Assembly: GCF_004784475.1 (NCBI RefSeq)
Contig: NZ_SRRT01000008.1
Coordinates: 364,153 to 428,152 of the forward strand
Reading direction: 5' to 3'
DNA length: 64,000 bases
DNA from: Streptomyces bauhiniae
Lineage (GTDB): Bacteria > Actinomycetota > Actinomycetes > Streptomycetales > Streptomycetaceae
A model generated the notes under the pieces. It saw only the letters and a program-made list of their open reading frames with translations. It had not been told where the DNA came from and ran no database searches. Of this stretch, positions 25,253 to 34,403 are shown piece after piece. The position numbers and the translations under genes were made by a program. The first letter of the stretch is position 1; every line of letters begins with the position of its first letter.

Positions 25253-26044
25253 GTGCCGCGCATGCTCGACGTCAGTGACGCCGTACGCGCCGAGATCGGC
25301 GACGAAGAAGCCGACCGGCTGCTCACCGGAGCCGGCGCTCCGGGCAGTTACGACTGCACGTCCTGCCGCACTCCGGGGGACTCCGAGCAGGAACGCACCA
25401 GCACCGTCCTGTTCGTCGGGGACGAGACCGCCGTCCTCGCCTTCGCCCACGCGGGCTGTCTGCCCTCGCAGGTCGTACAGGTCACCGAGGAGCAACTGCA
25501 GGGCGCCGTCCGCTCCATCGGCGGCGAGGCCGCCCCCCAGGAGCCGGAGCAGCCGCACCGGACCACGCCCGAGCCCGCCGTGCTCGGGGTGACCAGCGGA
25601 CTGGTGCTGATCGAGGGCGAGTTGCACCCGGCGCTCGTCGTCGAGCCGACCGCGCCCATCGCGCGCCCCGGCGCCACCGGGGGCGGGGACGACTTCCTCC
25701 CCCTCCTCATCGAGCAGGGCTTCATGCCGGTCACCGCGCTCGACGCCGTCCCCCCGGTGCTGCACGGCTGGTCGGTGCTGCTCGCCGTCGGCCAGTTGCA
25801 CGCGGTGCTCCAGCCGGGCCCCCACGGCAGCCAGCCGGTGGCCTGGTGGCAGGCGCACCAGCCGCTCCAGGTCACCGAGAGCTGGCGGGCCGCCGCCAAC
25901 AAGCACCAGCAGGTGCTGATGTTCGCGGCCCCCGTCGGCTCCATCGGCCGCCAGCCCCGCGAGGACCTGCTCCGCGACGCCCTGGACAAGGCCGCCGCCA
26001 ACGGCCGCCTGGTCGCCGCCGCCCTCCCCCTCGCCGGCACCTGA
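25253..26044 (+). CDS. Conserved-looking hypothetical protein
   Basis: A 263-residue soluble protein without a domain I recognise. GTG 25253 is supported by GAGGGAG 5 bases upstream; an in-frame ATG lies three codons later. The N-terminal third has a CTSC pair (about residue 32) and an acidic helix (RAEIGDEEADRLL). The middle has two similar beta-rich segments (LGVTSGLVLIEGELHPALVVE; about 120-140), and the end is helical and Ala-rich. Good Streptomyces codon use shows it is a real gene. The downstream hypothetical gene at 26183 is in the same direction. Confidence 0.7.
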   Translation: MPRMLDVSDAVRAEIGDEEADRLLTGAGAPGSYDCTSCRTPGDSEQERTSTVLFVGDETAVLAFAHAGCLPSQVVQVTEEQLQGAVRSIGGEAAPQEPEQPHRTTPEPAVLGVTSGLVLIEGELHPALVVEPTAPIARPGATGGGDDFLPLLIEQGFMPVTALDAVPPVLHGWSVLLAVGQLHAVLQPGPHGSQPVAWWQAHQPLQVTESWRAAANKHQQVLMFAAPVGSIGRQPREDLLRDALDKAAANGRLVAAALPLAGT

Positions 26045-26182
26045 CCCCACCCATCCCCCCGAACACCGGCCGTGCCGTCCCCTCACCCCCAGGGCGGCAC
26101 GGCCGGTCGTGCTGTCCCGGCGCACCCCCGACAGCCCCCCGCGTGGCCGCATCCCTTTGGGTGGACCGTCGTTTGGACATAC

Positions 26183-26581
26183 GTGCACCCATACGACGCC
26201 TCTCCCCGCCGGCCCGCCCTGTCCCCCGTTCCCGTCGCCCGGTCCGGGCAGGAGAACTCCGGCGGACCCTCGTCCACGCCGATCTACGACACGCTGTACG
26301 CGGAGTGGGTCAAGACCTTCCGTACGCTGCCCGGGGACCGCAGCGGCGAGGAGAACCTGGGCTTCACCGCCTTCGGGAACCTCCCGCAGAGCACGGGCTC
26401 GTACGGCGGGCACCGGCCGGGGTCGTTCAGCAGCTCCTACAGTGCCTACAGCGCGGGGGCGTACAGCGCGCGGCAGCAGTCGCAGCAGTCCCAGTGGCAG
26501 CGGATCGGCACGATCGGGCGGGCCCAGCCGGACGGCGAGGGGCCCCCGGCGCTCCCCCCGGCCCCGCGCCAGGGCAACTGA
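26183..26581 (+). CDS. Hypothetical Ser/Gln-rich small protein
   Basis: About 132 residues from GTG 26183. It has a conserved-looking core STPIYDTLYAEWVKTFRTLPGDR and a Ser/Tyr/Gly/Gln-rich region (SYSAYSAGAYSARQQSQQSQ), then a Pro-rich tail. The TPIYD motif occurs in short Streptomyces proteins of unknown role. No ribosome site lies before the GTG, so translation may be leaderless; the frame also stays open upstream to 26072. It is probably disordered. It ends at a strong terminator shared with der. Confidence 0.5.
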   Translation: MHPYDASPRRPALSPVPVARSGQENSGGPSSTPIYDTLYAEWVKTFRTLPGDRSGEENLGFTAFGNLPQSTGSYGGHRPGSFSSSYSAYSAGAYSARQQSQQSQWQRIGTIGRAQPDGEGPPALPPAPRQGN

Positions 26582-26590
26582 GCCGGACAC

Positions 26591-26631
26591 GAAGGGGCGG
26601 CCCGTCTCCACCGAGACCGGGCCGCCCCTTC
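26591..26631. terminator. Bidirectional terminator between the hypothetical gene and der
   Basis: A perfect 13-bp stem (26591-26603 with 26619-26631), with GTCTC/GAGAC extending it inside the loop, lies between two convergent genes. Confidence 0.85.
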
Positions 26632-26656
26632 GCCGTACGTATCTCCGCCGTGGCGG

Positions 26657-28141
26657 TTACTTCTTCTTCGCGCCGCGCTTCTCGCGCACCCGCACCGAGA
26701 GGTGGATCGGGGTGCCCTCGAAGCCGAACTCCTCGCGCAGCCGGCGCTCGATGAAGCGCCGGTAGCCCGCCTCGATGAAGCCGGAGGCGAAGAGGACGAA
26801 GCGCGGCGGCTTGGTGCCGGCCTGGGTGCCGAACAGGATGCGCGGCTGCTTGCCGCCCCGGACCGGGTGCGGGTGGGCGGCGGCCAGCTCGCCGAGGAAG
26901 GCGTTCAGCCGGCCGGTGGGGACACGGGTCTCCCAGCCCTCGAGCGCGGTCTCGATCGCCGGGACCAGCTTCTCCATGTGGCGGCCGGTGCGGGCGGAGA
27001 CGTTGACGCGCGGGGCCCAGGCGATCTGGCCCAGCTCGGTCTCGATCTCGCGCTCGAGGTAGTAGCGGCGCTCTTCGTCGAGGGTGTCCCACTTGTTGAA
27101 CGCGACGACGACCGCGCGCCCGGCCTCGACGGCCATGGTGACGATGCGCTGGTCCTGCACCGAGATGTTCTCGGAGCCGTCGATCAGGATGACCGCGACC
27201 TCCGCCTTCTCCACGGCGGCGGCCGTGCGCAGGGAGGCGTAGTAGTCGGCGCCCTGCTGGAGGTGGACGCGCTTGCGGATACCGGCGGTGTCCACGAACT
27301 TCCAGGTCTTGCCGCCCAGCTCGATCATCTCGTCGACCGGGTCGCGGGTGGTGCCCGCCAGCTCGTTGACGACGACGCGCTCCTCGCCCGCGACCTTGTT
27401 CAGCAGCGAGGACTTGCCGACGTTGGGGCGGCCGATCAGGGCGATGCGGCGGGGGCCGCCGACGCCGGGGCCGCCGAAGGTCTGCGCGGGGGCGTCCGGC
27501 AGGGCCTCCAGGACGGCGTCCAGCATGTCGCCGGTGCCGCGACCGTGCAGGGCGGAGACGGGGTGCGGCTCGCCGAGGCCGAGGGACCACAGGTAGGCCG
27601 CGTCGGACTCGCCGGAGAGGCCGTCGACCTTGTTGGCGGCCAGTACGACCGGCTTGCCGGCCTTGCGCAGCAGCCGGACCACGGCTTCGTCGGTGTCGGT
27701 GGCGCCGACCTTGGCGTCCACCACGAAGACGACCGCGTCGGCGGCCTCGATCGCGTACTCGGCCTGCGCGGCCACGGAGGCGTCGATGCCGAGGACGTCC
27801 TGCTCCCAGCCGCCGGTGTCGACCACCTTGAAACGGCGGCCGGCCCACTCCGCCTCATAGGTGACGCGGTCGCGGGTGACGCCGGGCTTGTCCTCGACGA
27901 CCGCCTCGCGGCGGCCGATGATCCGGTTCACCAGGGTCGACTTGCCGACATTGGGGCGGCCGACGACGGCGAGCACGGGAAGGGGGCCGTGGCCCGCCTC
28001 CTCGATGGCGCCCTCGACGTCCTCGATGTCGAAGCCCTCTTCCGCGGCGAGCTGCATGAACTCCGCGTACTCGGCGTCGCCGAGAGCCCCGTGCTCGTAC
28101 TCGTGCGCGGCCGAGCCGTCGGGCTGGTTCTGGTCGTTCAT
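26657..28141 (-). CDS. der: Ribosome assembly GTPase Der (EngA)
   Basis: A 494-residue protein with two tandem Era-like GTPase domains and a C-terminal KH-like domain, the layout unique to Der. The P-loops are VGRPNVGKSTL (about residue 60) and IGRPNVGKSSLL (about 235); G4 motifs are AANKVDGL and AFNKWDTL. It binds the 50S subunit and is needed for its maturation. A roughly 55-residue acidic N-terminal extension precedes the first GTPase domain. The start ATG at 28141 is preferred over an upstream frame extension to 28213. It is downstream of the acyltransferase and cmk genes in a probable operon. Confidence 0.95.
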   Translation of the reverse strand: MNDQNQPDGSAAHEYEHGALGDAEYAEFMQLAAEEGFDIEDVEGAIEEAGHGPLPVLAVVGRPNVGKSTLVNRIIGRREAVVEDKPGVTRDRVTYEAEWAGRRFKVVDTGGWEQDVLGIDASVAAQAEYAIEAADAVVFVVDAKVGATDTDEAVVRLLRKAGKPVVLAANKVDGLSGESDAAYLWSLGLGEPHPVSALHGRGTGDMLDAVLEALPDAPAQTFGGPGVGGPRRIALIGRPNVGKSSLLNKVAGEERVVVNELAGTTRDPVDEMIELGGKTWKFVDTAGIRKRVHLQQGADYYASLRTAAAVEKAEVAVILIDGSENISVQDQRIVTMAVEAGRAVVVAFNKWDTLDEERRYYLEREIETELGQIAWAPRVNVSARTGRHMEKLVPAIETALEGWETRVPTGRLNAFLGELAAAHPHPVRGGKQPRILFGTQAGTKPPRFVLFASGFIEAGYRRFIERRLREEFGFEGTPIHLSVRVREKRGAKKK

Positions 28142-28205
28142 GAAGTCCGTACCTCGTCGTCGTTCGTGGTGATCGGTGGAAGTGGCCCGATCCGGGCCGG
28201 TTCCA

Positions 28206-28874
28206 CTACTCAAGTGTCGCCCAGCGCCCGGTCAGGCGCCTGGCGTTTTCCAGGTGTGCGGTGAGCCGCTTCTGGATGCGCTCGGTCGCCTCGTCCAGCG
28301 CCTTGCGCGTACGCCGCCCGCTCCCGTCGCCCGCCTCGAACGGGTCTCCGAAGACCACGTCGACGCGGGAGCGCAGCGGCGGCAGGGCCTTGACCAGGCG
28401 ACCGGGCTGGTCGGCGCTGCCGAGCACGGCCACCGGCACGATCGGCGCCCCGCCGCGCACCGCGAAGTAGGCGAGCCCGGCGCGCAGCGAGGCGAAGTCG
28501 CCCTCGCCGCGGGTGCCCTCCGGGAAGATGCCCAGCACGCCGCCCTGCTCCAGCACGCCGAGCGCCCGTCCGATGGCGGTGCGGTCGGCGGTGGTGCGGT
28601 CGACCTTGAGCTGGCCGATGCCGGTCAGGAAGGGGTCGAGCGGCCCGATGAACGCCTCCTGCTTGATCAGGAAGTGTGTCGGCCGGGGCGCCACGCCCAT
28701 GACCATGGGGCCGTCGATGTTGTGGGAGTGGTTCACCGCGAAGATGACCGGGCCGGACGCGGGCACCTTCCAGGCGCCCAGTACGCGCGGCTTCCACAGG
28801 CCGTACATCAGGCCGACGCCGATGCGCCGGCCGATCTCGGCGCCCCGCTCCGAGGGCGGTGGCGGCTGGCTCAC
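28206..28874 (-). CDS. 1-acyl-glycerol-3-phosphate acyltransferase-like (PlsC family)
   Basis: A 222-residue protein with the acyltransferase motif NHSHNID (H-x4-D), the FPEGTRG motif and the VPVAVLGSADQPG block. These are the PlsC signatures for acyl transfer to a lysophospholipid at the membrane. It starts at GTG 28874, whose last bases overlap the cmk stop (GTGA), so translation is coupled. In mycobacteria and other actinobacteria cmk and der also lie together; the PlsC-like gene between them is typical of Streptomyces as far as I know. Substrate specificity is not evident. Confidence 0.85.
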   Translation of the reverse strand: MSQPPPPSERGAEIGRRIGVGLMYGLWKPRVLGAWKVPASGPVIFAVNHSHNIDGPMVMGVAPRPTHFLIKQEAFIGPLDPFLTGIGQLKVDRTTADRTAIGRALGVLEQGGVLGIFPEGTRGEGDFASLRAGLAYFAVRGGAPIVPVAVLGSADQPGRLVKALPPLRSRVDVVFGDPFEAGDGSGRRTRKALDEATERIQKRLTAHLENARRLTGRWATLE

Positions 28875-29566
28875 TTCCCGGCCCGCTTCTCCTCGACCAG
28901 GGTGACGACGCACTCGATGACCTGGGCGAGGGTCAGCTCGGTGGTGTCGACCTCGACCGCGTCGCCGGCCTTGGCGAGCGGGGAGGTCTTGCGGCTGGAG
29001 TCGGCCGCGTCCCGCTGGATCAGGGCGGCGCGGGTGGCGGCGACGTCGGAGCCCTTCAGCTCGCCGCTGCGGCGGGCCGCGCGGGCCTCCGGGGAGGCGG
29101 TGAGGAAGATCTTCAGGTCGGCGTCGGGCAGCACGGTGGTGCCGATGTCCCGGCCCTCCACCACGATGCCGTCCTCGGCCCCGGCCGCGATGGAGCGCTG
29201 CAGCTCGGTGATCCGGGTACGCACCTCGGGCACCGCGCTGACCGCGCTGACCTTGGAGGTGACCTCCTGGGTGCGGATCGGCCCGGCCACGTCGTAGCCG
29301 TCGACGGTGATCGTCGGGGCCAGCGGGTCGGTGCCGGAGACGATCTCGGGCTTGCCCGCCACGGCGGCGATCGCGGTGGGGTCCGTGAGGTCGATGCCGT
29401 TGGTCACCATCCACCAGGTGATGGCCCGGTACTGGGCGCCGGTGTCCAGGTAGCTGAGGCCGAGCTGCGCGGCCACGGCCTTCGACGTGCTCGACTTGCC
29501 CGTGCCGGAGGGGCCGTCGATCGCTACGATCACGGGCTGTGCGGTCGGGGCGGCGCCGTTTTCCAC
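28871..29566 (-). CDS. cmk: Cytidylate kinase
   Basis: A 231-residue P-loop kinase: VIVAIDGPSGTGKSSTSKAVA at the N terminus, DTGAQYRAITW for nucleotide binding, EGRDIGTTVLPDADLKIFL and the RRSGELKG lid region. It phosphorylates CMP and dCMP. The GTG start at 29566 is supported by AGGAAGG about 10 bases upstream; the longer frame to 29629 adds an unrelated leader. It overlaps the downstream acyltransferase gene by 4 bp. tyrA lies 128 bp upstream in the same direction. Confidence 0.95.
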   Translation of the reverse strand: MENGAAPTAQPVIVAIDGPSGTGKSSTSKAVAAQLGLSYLDTGAQYRAITWWMVTNGIDLTDPTAIAAVAGKPEIVSGTDPLAPTITVDGYDVAGPIRTQEVTSKVSAVSAVPEVRTRITELQRSIAAGAEDGIVVEGRDIGTTVLPDADLKIFLTASPEARAARRSGELKGSDVAATRAALIQRDAADSSRKTSPLAKAGDAVEVDTTELTLAQVIECVVTLVEEKRAGK

Positions 29567-29694
29567 GGGAGGGCACCTTCCTGGTGAAGGGTGTCGGTCG
29601 GGGTGGCGGGACGCGAGGGCGCCCCGCACAAGGTTACTGGGTGTGGGTCACTCGTACGGACGCACGTGCGCCGTGTGACCGCCGGGGTCCCGCG

Positions 29695-30789
29695 CTACTG
29701 CCGCAGCGCCCAGCCCCGCTCGCGCAGCGCCTCGGTGAGGACGGGCGCGGCCCCGGGTTCGACCATGAGCTGGATGTGCCCCGCCTGCTGCCCGGTGGCG
29801 TGCTCGATACGGACGTCCTCGATGTTGACCCCGGCCCGTCCGGCGTCGGCGAAGATGCGGGCGAGCTGGCCGGGCTGGTCGTTGATGAGCACCGTGACGG
29901 TCTCGTACGCGCGCGGGGCGGAGCCGTGCTTGCCGGGGACGCGGACCTGGCCGGCGTTGCCCCGGCGCAGTACGTCCTCGATCCCGGCGCCGCCGGTGCG
30001 CCGCTTGTCCTCGTCGGCGGACTGCAGGGCGCGCAGCGCGCGCACGGTCTCGTCGAGGTCGGCGGAGACGTCGGTGAGCAGGTCGGCCACGGGTCCGGGG
30101 TTGGCGGAGAGGATGTCGATCCACATCCGGGGGTCGGAGGCGGCGATCCGGGTGACGTCCCGGATGCCCTGCCCGCACAGCCGTACGGCGGCCTCCTCGG
30201 CGTTCTCCAGCCGGGCGGCGACCAAGCTGGAGACCAGGTGCGGCATGTGGGAGACGAGCGCGACGGCGCGGTCGTGGGCGTCGGCGTCCATGACGACCGG
30301 GACGGCACGGCAGTGCGAGACCAGTTCGAGGGCGAGGTTCAGCACCTCGGTGTCGGTGTCGCGGGTCGGGGTGAGCACCCAGGGGCGGCCCTCGAAGAGG
30401 TCGGCGGTCGCGGCCAGCGGGCCGGACTTCTCCCGGCCGGACATGGGGTGGGTGCCGAGGTAGCGGGCGAGCACGGCCTCGTCCAGGCCGAGCGCCTCCA
30501 GTTCGCGGCGCGGTCCGCCCTTGACGCTGGCCACGTCGAGGTAGCCGTGCGCGAGGTCGCGGCGCATCGCGTCGGCGAGGACGCCGGCGACGTGCGCGGG
30601 CGGCGCGGCGACGAGCGCCAGGTCGACCCGGCCCTGCGGCGGCTCGTCGGTACCGGCGCCGAGGGCGGCGGCGGTACGGGCCTGCGCGGGGTCGTGGTCG
30701 GTGAGGTGGACGACGACGCCCCGCTGGGTGAGGGCGAGCGCGGCCGAGGTCCCGATCAGCCCGGTGCCGATGACGAGTGCGGTTCTCAC
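29695..30789 (-). CDS. tyrA: Prephenate dehydrogenase with ACT domain
   Basis: A 364-residue enzyme of tyrosine synthesis. The Rossmann nucleotide site is VIGTGLIGTSAALAL at residues 6-20; THPMSGREKSGP holds the conserved His and Ser/Gly of the active site. The last 70 residues form an ACT regulatory domain (VTVLINDQPGQLARIFADAG), which in the family can bind an aromatic amino acid and give feedback control. It converts prephenate to 4-hydroxyphenylpyruvate with NAD. The gene order tyrA-cmk-plsC-der is on one strand. Confidence 0.92.
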   Translation of the reverse strand: MRTALVIGTGLIGTSAALALTQRGVVVHLTDHDPAQARTAAALGAGTDEPPQGRVDLALVAAPPAHVAGVLADAMRRDLAHGYLDVASVKGGPRRELEALGLDEAVLARYLGTHPMSGREKSGPLAATADLFEGRPWVLTPTRDTDTEVLNLALELVSHCRAVPVVMDADAHDRAVALVSHMPHLVSSLVAARLENAEEAAVRLCGQGIRDVTRIAASDPRMWIDILSANPGPVADLLTDVSADLDETVRALRALQSADEDKRRTGGAGIEDVLRRGNAGQVRVPGKHGSAPRAYETVTVLINDQPGQLARIFADAGRAGVNIEDVRIEHATGQQAGHIQLMVEPGAAPVLTEALRERGWALRQ

Positions 30790-31043
30790 TGGGCGAAGTC
30801 CTTGTACGGGGCGGCGGCACCGGCACGGAACCGGCTTCTGGTGGCGTCCAGCCTAGCCAGCCGGGGCGGGCCGGGCGCACGCCGACCGGGCGGCGGGGCG
30901 GGCGCCCGTTCGGCCGAGGCGGGGGCCGACCCGCTGCCGCCTCCTTCGTCCGGGCGGGGTTCGGTGCCAAGATGCCCGGAAGTATGGGGCTTTCCGTCCC
31001 CTTTTCCATGCGTTTTCCGCCTCTTGAAACTCGGAGTGACGAC

Positions 31044-31496
31044 ATGAACCAGCCCGCGACGCGGCGCACGCTTCTCGCCACGGGGGCCGCCACGCTCGCC
31101 GTCTGCTGTGTGGGATGCGGCGACGACGGCGACAGCTCCTCGGCCGCCGCCACCACCTCCCCCAGCGACGGGAGCGCCCCGGCCTCCGCCTCCGCCGACT
31201 CCGGTGACGGGCAGGCGCTGGGCAGCGTGAGTGAGATCCCGGAGGGCGGCGGCAAGATCTTCGCCGCGGAGAAGGTGGTGGTGACACAGCCGAAGAAGGG
31301 CGAGTACAAGGCGTTCTCCGCCGTCTGCACCCACCAGGGTTGCACCCTGAACAAGGTCGCGGACGGCACCGTGGACTGCCCGTGCCACGGCAGCAAGTTC
31401 CGTATCTCCGACGGCTCGGTCGCGCACGGCCCGGCCACCGAGGCGCTGGCCGCCAAGGAGATCATGGTGCACGGAAACACGGTGCACCTGGCCTGA
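31044..31496 (+). CDS. Rieske [2Fe-2S] protein, Tat-exported
   Basis: A 150-residue protein. The N terminus has TRRTLLATGAATLAVCC, a twin-arginine-like signal, and CVGCGDD could be a weak lipobox, so it may be a lipoprotein. A Ser/Ala/Thr linker leads to a Rieske fold with CTHQGC and CPCHGSKF, the Cys-His pairs binding the cluster. It is much shorter than cytochrome bc subunits and has no nearby oxidase, so it is probably a stand-alone electron carrier outside the membrane. GGAG lies 8 bases before the ATG. The nucleotidyltransferase gene follows after 22 bp. Confidence 0.85.
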   Translation: MNQPATRRTLLATGAATLAVCCVGCGDDGDSSSAAATTSPSDGSAPASASADSGDGQALGSVSEIPEGGGKIFAAEKVVVTQPKKGEYKAFSAVCTHQGCTLNKVADGTVDCPCHGSKFRISDGSVAHGPATEALAAKEIMVHGNTVHLA

Positions 31497-31518
31497 CCGC
31501 CCGCGTACGCTCCCCCGC

Positions 31519-32205
31519 ATGCGCCCCGCCGACCTGGTCCGCGACCACACCGTCTACGCCTGTGTCATGGGCTCGCGCGCCTTCGGTCTGGCCACGGACG
31601 CCAGTGACACCGACCGGCGGGGCGTGTTCCTGGCCCCGACCCCGCTGTTCTGGCGGTTCGAGAAGCCGCCCACGCATGTCGAGGGGCCGGGCGAGGAGCG
31701 GTTCTCCTGGGAGCTGGAGCGCTTCTGCGAGCTGGCGCTGCGGGCCAACCCGAACATCCTGGAGTGCCTGCACTCCCCGCTGGTGGAGCACCTGGACGAC
31801 ACGGGCCGCGAACTGCTGTCCCTGCGCGGCGCGTTCCTCTCCCGCCAGGTGCACGCCACCTTCACCGGCTACGCCCTCGGCCAGCGCCGCAAGCTGGACG
31901 CCGACATCCGCGTCACCGGCGCCCCGCGCTGGAAGCACGCCATGCATCTGCTCCGCCTGCTGACCAGCGCCCGCGACCTGCTGCGCACCGGCGAACTGCG
32001 GCTGGACGTCGGCGAGGAGCGCGAGGCACTCCTCGCGGTGAAGCGGGGCGAGGTGCCCTGGCCGGAGATCGAGGCGCGGATGGCCCGGCTGGCCGACGAG
32101 ACCGACGCGGCCCTCCTCCACACCCCGCTCCCGGCCGAGCCGGACGAGCCCCGGGTGGCCGACTTCCTGTACCGCGCGCGGCAGGCGTCGGCCGCGAAAA
32201 CCTAG
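31519..32205 (+). CDS. RlaP/YcgL-type nucleotidyltransferase (pol-beta superfamily)
   Basis: A 228-residue protein opening with the pol-beta nucleotidyltransferase signature: MGSRAFGLATDASDTDRRGVF, with the GS loop and two metal-binding Asp in SDTD. The downstream NPNILECLHSP block and the helical C-terminal half with RWKHAMHLLRLL match the RlaP/COG3541 family, predicted to adenylylate RNA or protein and linked in comparative genomics to RNA repair. No ribosome site is evident; it follows the Rieske gene closely. Its stop overlaps the stop of the convergent ADP-ribosylglycohydrolase gene (CTAG). Confidence 0.8.
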   Translation: MRPADLVRDHTVYACVMGSRAFGLATDASDTDRRGVFLAPTPLFWRFEKPPTHVEGPGEERFSWELERFCELALRANPNILECLHSPLVEHLDDTGRELLSLRGAFLSRQVHATFTGYALGQRRKLDADIRVTGAPRWKHAMHLLRLLTSARDLLRTGELRLDVGEEREALLAVKRGEVPWPEIEARMARLADETDAALLHTPLPAEPDEPRVADFLYRARQASAAKT

Positions 32206-33224
32206 GCGTCCCAGAGCGCGCCCAGCTCCAGCAGTTCGTCCCGGTGCTCGATCCGGTCCACCCAGTCCGCCGGCCAGGCGTCCGCGCCCAGCCAGGCTCC
32301 CGCGAAGGCGCCGGTCAGGCAGGCGATGGAGTCGGAGTCGCCGGAGGTGCAGGCGGCCCGGCGCAGCGCCAGGACGGGGTCGGCGGGGAAGAGCAGGAAG
32401 CAGAGCAGCCCGGTGGCCAGCGCCTCCTCCGCGATCCAGCCCTCGCCGGTGGCCAGGCACGGATCGGTCTCCGGGGAGGGGGTGCGCAGCGCGTCCTGGA
32501 GGCGGCCGAGGATCGCCAGGCACTCGTCCCAGCCGCGCGCGATGAACTCCTCCGGGCTCGCGTCCCCGGCCCGCCGCCACAGGTCGCCGAGCCAGAGGTG
32601 GTGGTACCGGGTGCGGTTGTCGAGGGCGTACGAGCGCAGCCGGCCGACGAGCCCTTCGGGGTCCATGCCCTGGGCCAGCAGCCACACGGCGTGCGCGGTG
32701 AGGTCGGAGGCGGCGAGCGCGGTGGGGTGGCCGTGGGTGAGGCCGGACTGCAACTGGGCGGCGCCCGCCCGCTGTTCACCGGTCAGGCCGGGCGCGAGGC
32801 CGAGCGGGGCGACCCGCATGTTGGCGCCGCACCCCTTGGAGTGGACCTGACTGGCCTCCTGCCAGTCCCGCCCCTCCTCCTTCAGCAGCGCGCAGGCGGT
32901 GAGGCAGGTGCGGCCGGGGGCGCGGTTGTTCTCCGGGGACCGGTACCAGTCGACGAACTCCTCGCGCAGCGGCCGCTGGAGCCGCTTCGGCGCGAGCGAG
33001 CCCCGGCCCATGGCGGTGCGGAGCCCGCGTCCGAGCGCGAGGGTCATCTGTGTGTCGTCGGAGACGAAAGCGCGGCCCGGCAGCTCCATCTCCCGCCAGG
33101 GACCGCACTTGGCGAGGATGGAGGGCACGTCGTTGAACTCGGTCGGGAAGCCGAGCGCGTCGCCGAGGGCGAGTCCGAGCAGGGAACCGGCGGCGGCGCG
33201 TTTGCCCGCGGGCGTGGTGGTCAT
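32202..33224 (-). CDS. ADP-ribosylglycohydrolase family protein
   Basis: A 340-residue DraG-type hydrolase. The N-terminal GSLLGLALGDALGFPTEF, the metal site FVSDDTQMTLAL and the C-terminal SGDSDSIACLTGAFAGAWLG (D-x-D-S binding the second Mg) are all present, so it should be active. The family removes ADP-ribose from proteins or nucleic acids. GGAAGGA lies 8 bases before the ATG. It is convergent with the RlaP-type gene, overlapping by 4 bp, an arrangement that suggests a long-standing pairing. Confidence 0.88.
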   Translation of the reverse strand: MTTTPAGKRAAAGSLLGLALGDALGFPTEFNDVPSILAKCGPWREMELPGRAFVSDDTQMTLALGRGLRTAMGRGSLAPKRLQRPLREEFVDWYRSPENNRAPGRTCLTACALLKEEGRDWQEASQVHSKGCGANMRVAPLGLAPGLTGEQRAGAAQLQSGLTHGHPTALAASDLTAHAVWLLAQGMDPEGLVGRLRSYALDNRTRYHHLWLGDLWRRAGDASPEEFIARGWDECLAILGRLQDALRTPSPETDPCLATGEGWIAEEALATGLLCFLLFPADPVLALRRAACTSGDSDSIACLTGAFAGAWLGADAWPADWVDRIEHRDELLELGALWDA

Positions 33225-33341
33225 GGGCGAAGTCCTTCCGGGCGCCCATGACCCGGCCCCCGTTGGTCCGGCCGCATGGCCACCCGACTAATCGTCAGGT
33301 TGACCATAAAGCCGGACCGGCACCGGCGGCAAGAGCCCCTC

Positions 33342-34403
33342 CTAGAGGTCGACTTCCTTCATCAGCATGCCGACCTCGGTGTTGGACAGGCGGCGCAGCC
33401 AGCCCGACTTCTGGTCGCCGAGGGTGATCGGGCCGAAGGAGACGCGGACCAGCTTGTCAACGGGGAAGCCCGCCTCGGCCAGCATCCGGCGCACGATGTG
33501 CTTGCGGCCCTCGTGCAGGGTCACCTCGACGAGGTAGTTCTTGCCGGTCTGCTCGACCACGCGGAAGTGGTCGGCGCGGGCCCAGCCGTCCTCGAGCTGG
33601 ATGCCGTCCTTCAGCCGCTTGCCGAGGTCGCGCGGGATCGGGCCGACGATGTGCGCGAGATACGTCTTGCGCACGCCGTACTTGGGGTGGGTGAGGCGGT
33701 GGGCCAGCTCGCCGTGGTTGGTGAGCAGGATGACGCCCTCGGTCTCCGTGTCGAGCCGGCCGACGTGGAAGAGCCGGGTCTCGCGGTTGGTGACGTAGTC
33801 GCCGAGGCACTGACGGCCCTCGGGGTCCTCCATCGTGGAGACCACACCGGCGGGCTTGTTCAGCGAGAAGAACTGGTACGACTGGGTCGCGACGGTCAGG
33901 CCGTCGACCTTGACCTCGTCCTTCTCCGGGTCGACCCGGCGGCCCTGCTCCAGCACGATCTCGCCGTTGATCTCGACGCGGGCCTGCTCGATCAGCTCCT
34001 CGCAGGCGCGCCGCGAGCCGTAGCCCGCACGGGCCAGCACCTTCTGCAGCCGCTCGCCGTCCTGCTCGGCGCCGGGGAAGGTCTTGGGCGGCTTGATGTC
34101 CTTCTTGCCCTCGTACCGCTCCCGGTTGCGCTCCTCGGCCCGCGTCTCGAACTCACGCGAGCGGCCGGGCGCCGTACGGCCGCGCCCCGCCTGCTGGGAC
34201 TGCTTCGGGCCGCCCTTGGCGCCGCCGCGCGCCGCGCCGCCACGGCCGGACTTCGGGCCGTCCTTCGTGGCGCCGGGTCCGACGTCGTAGCGGCGCTCCT
34301 CCGGACGGGGCTTGCTGGGGCGGCCCTGCCCCTTGCGCTCGTCCCGGTCGTTACCGCGGGGGTTACCGCGTCCGCTGTTCCTGCCGCTGCCGCTGCTTCG
34401 CAT
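33342..34403 (-). CDS. rluB: Pseudouridine synthase RluB family
   Basis: A 353-residue protein. About 110 N-terminal residues are a basic, Gly/Arg/Lys-rich disordered extension. Then an S4 RNA-binding domain (ERLQKVLARAGYGSRRACEELIEQARVEING) and the RsuA/RluB catalytic domain follow, with HVGRLDTETEGVILLTNHGE holding the catalytic Asp. It modifies 23S rRNA near the peptidyl-transfer centre. The ATG at 34403 lies inside the scpB gene (41-bp overlap), so it is read from the same message. A GTG at 34439 is an alternative. Linkage of scpAB and rluB is conserved in many bacteria. Confidence 0.92.
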   Translation of the reverse strand: MRSSGSGRNSGRGNPRGNDRDERKGQGRPSKPRPEERRYDVGPGATKDGPKSGRGGAARGGAKGGPKQSQQAGRGRTAPGRSREFETRAEERNRERYEGKKDIKPPKTFPGAEQDGERLQKVLARAGYGSRRACEELIEQARVEINGEIVLEQGRRVDPEKDEVKVDGLTVATQSYQFFSLNKPAGVVSTMEDPEGRQCLGDYVTNRETRLFHVGRLDTETEGVILLTNHGELAHRLTHPKYGVRKTYLAHIVGPIPRDLGKRLKDGIQLEDGWARADHFRVVEQTGKNYLVEVTLHEGRKHIVRRMLAEAGFPVDKLVRVSFGPITLGDQKSGWLRRLSNTEVGMLMKEVDL

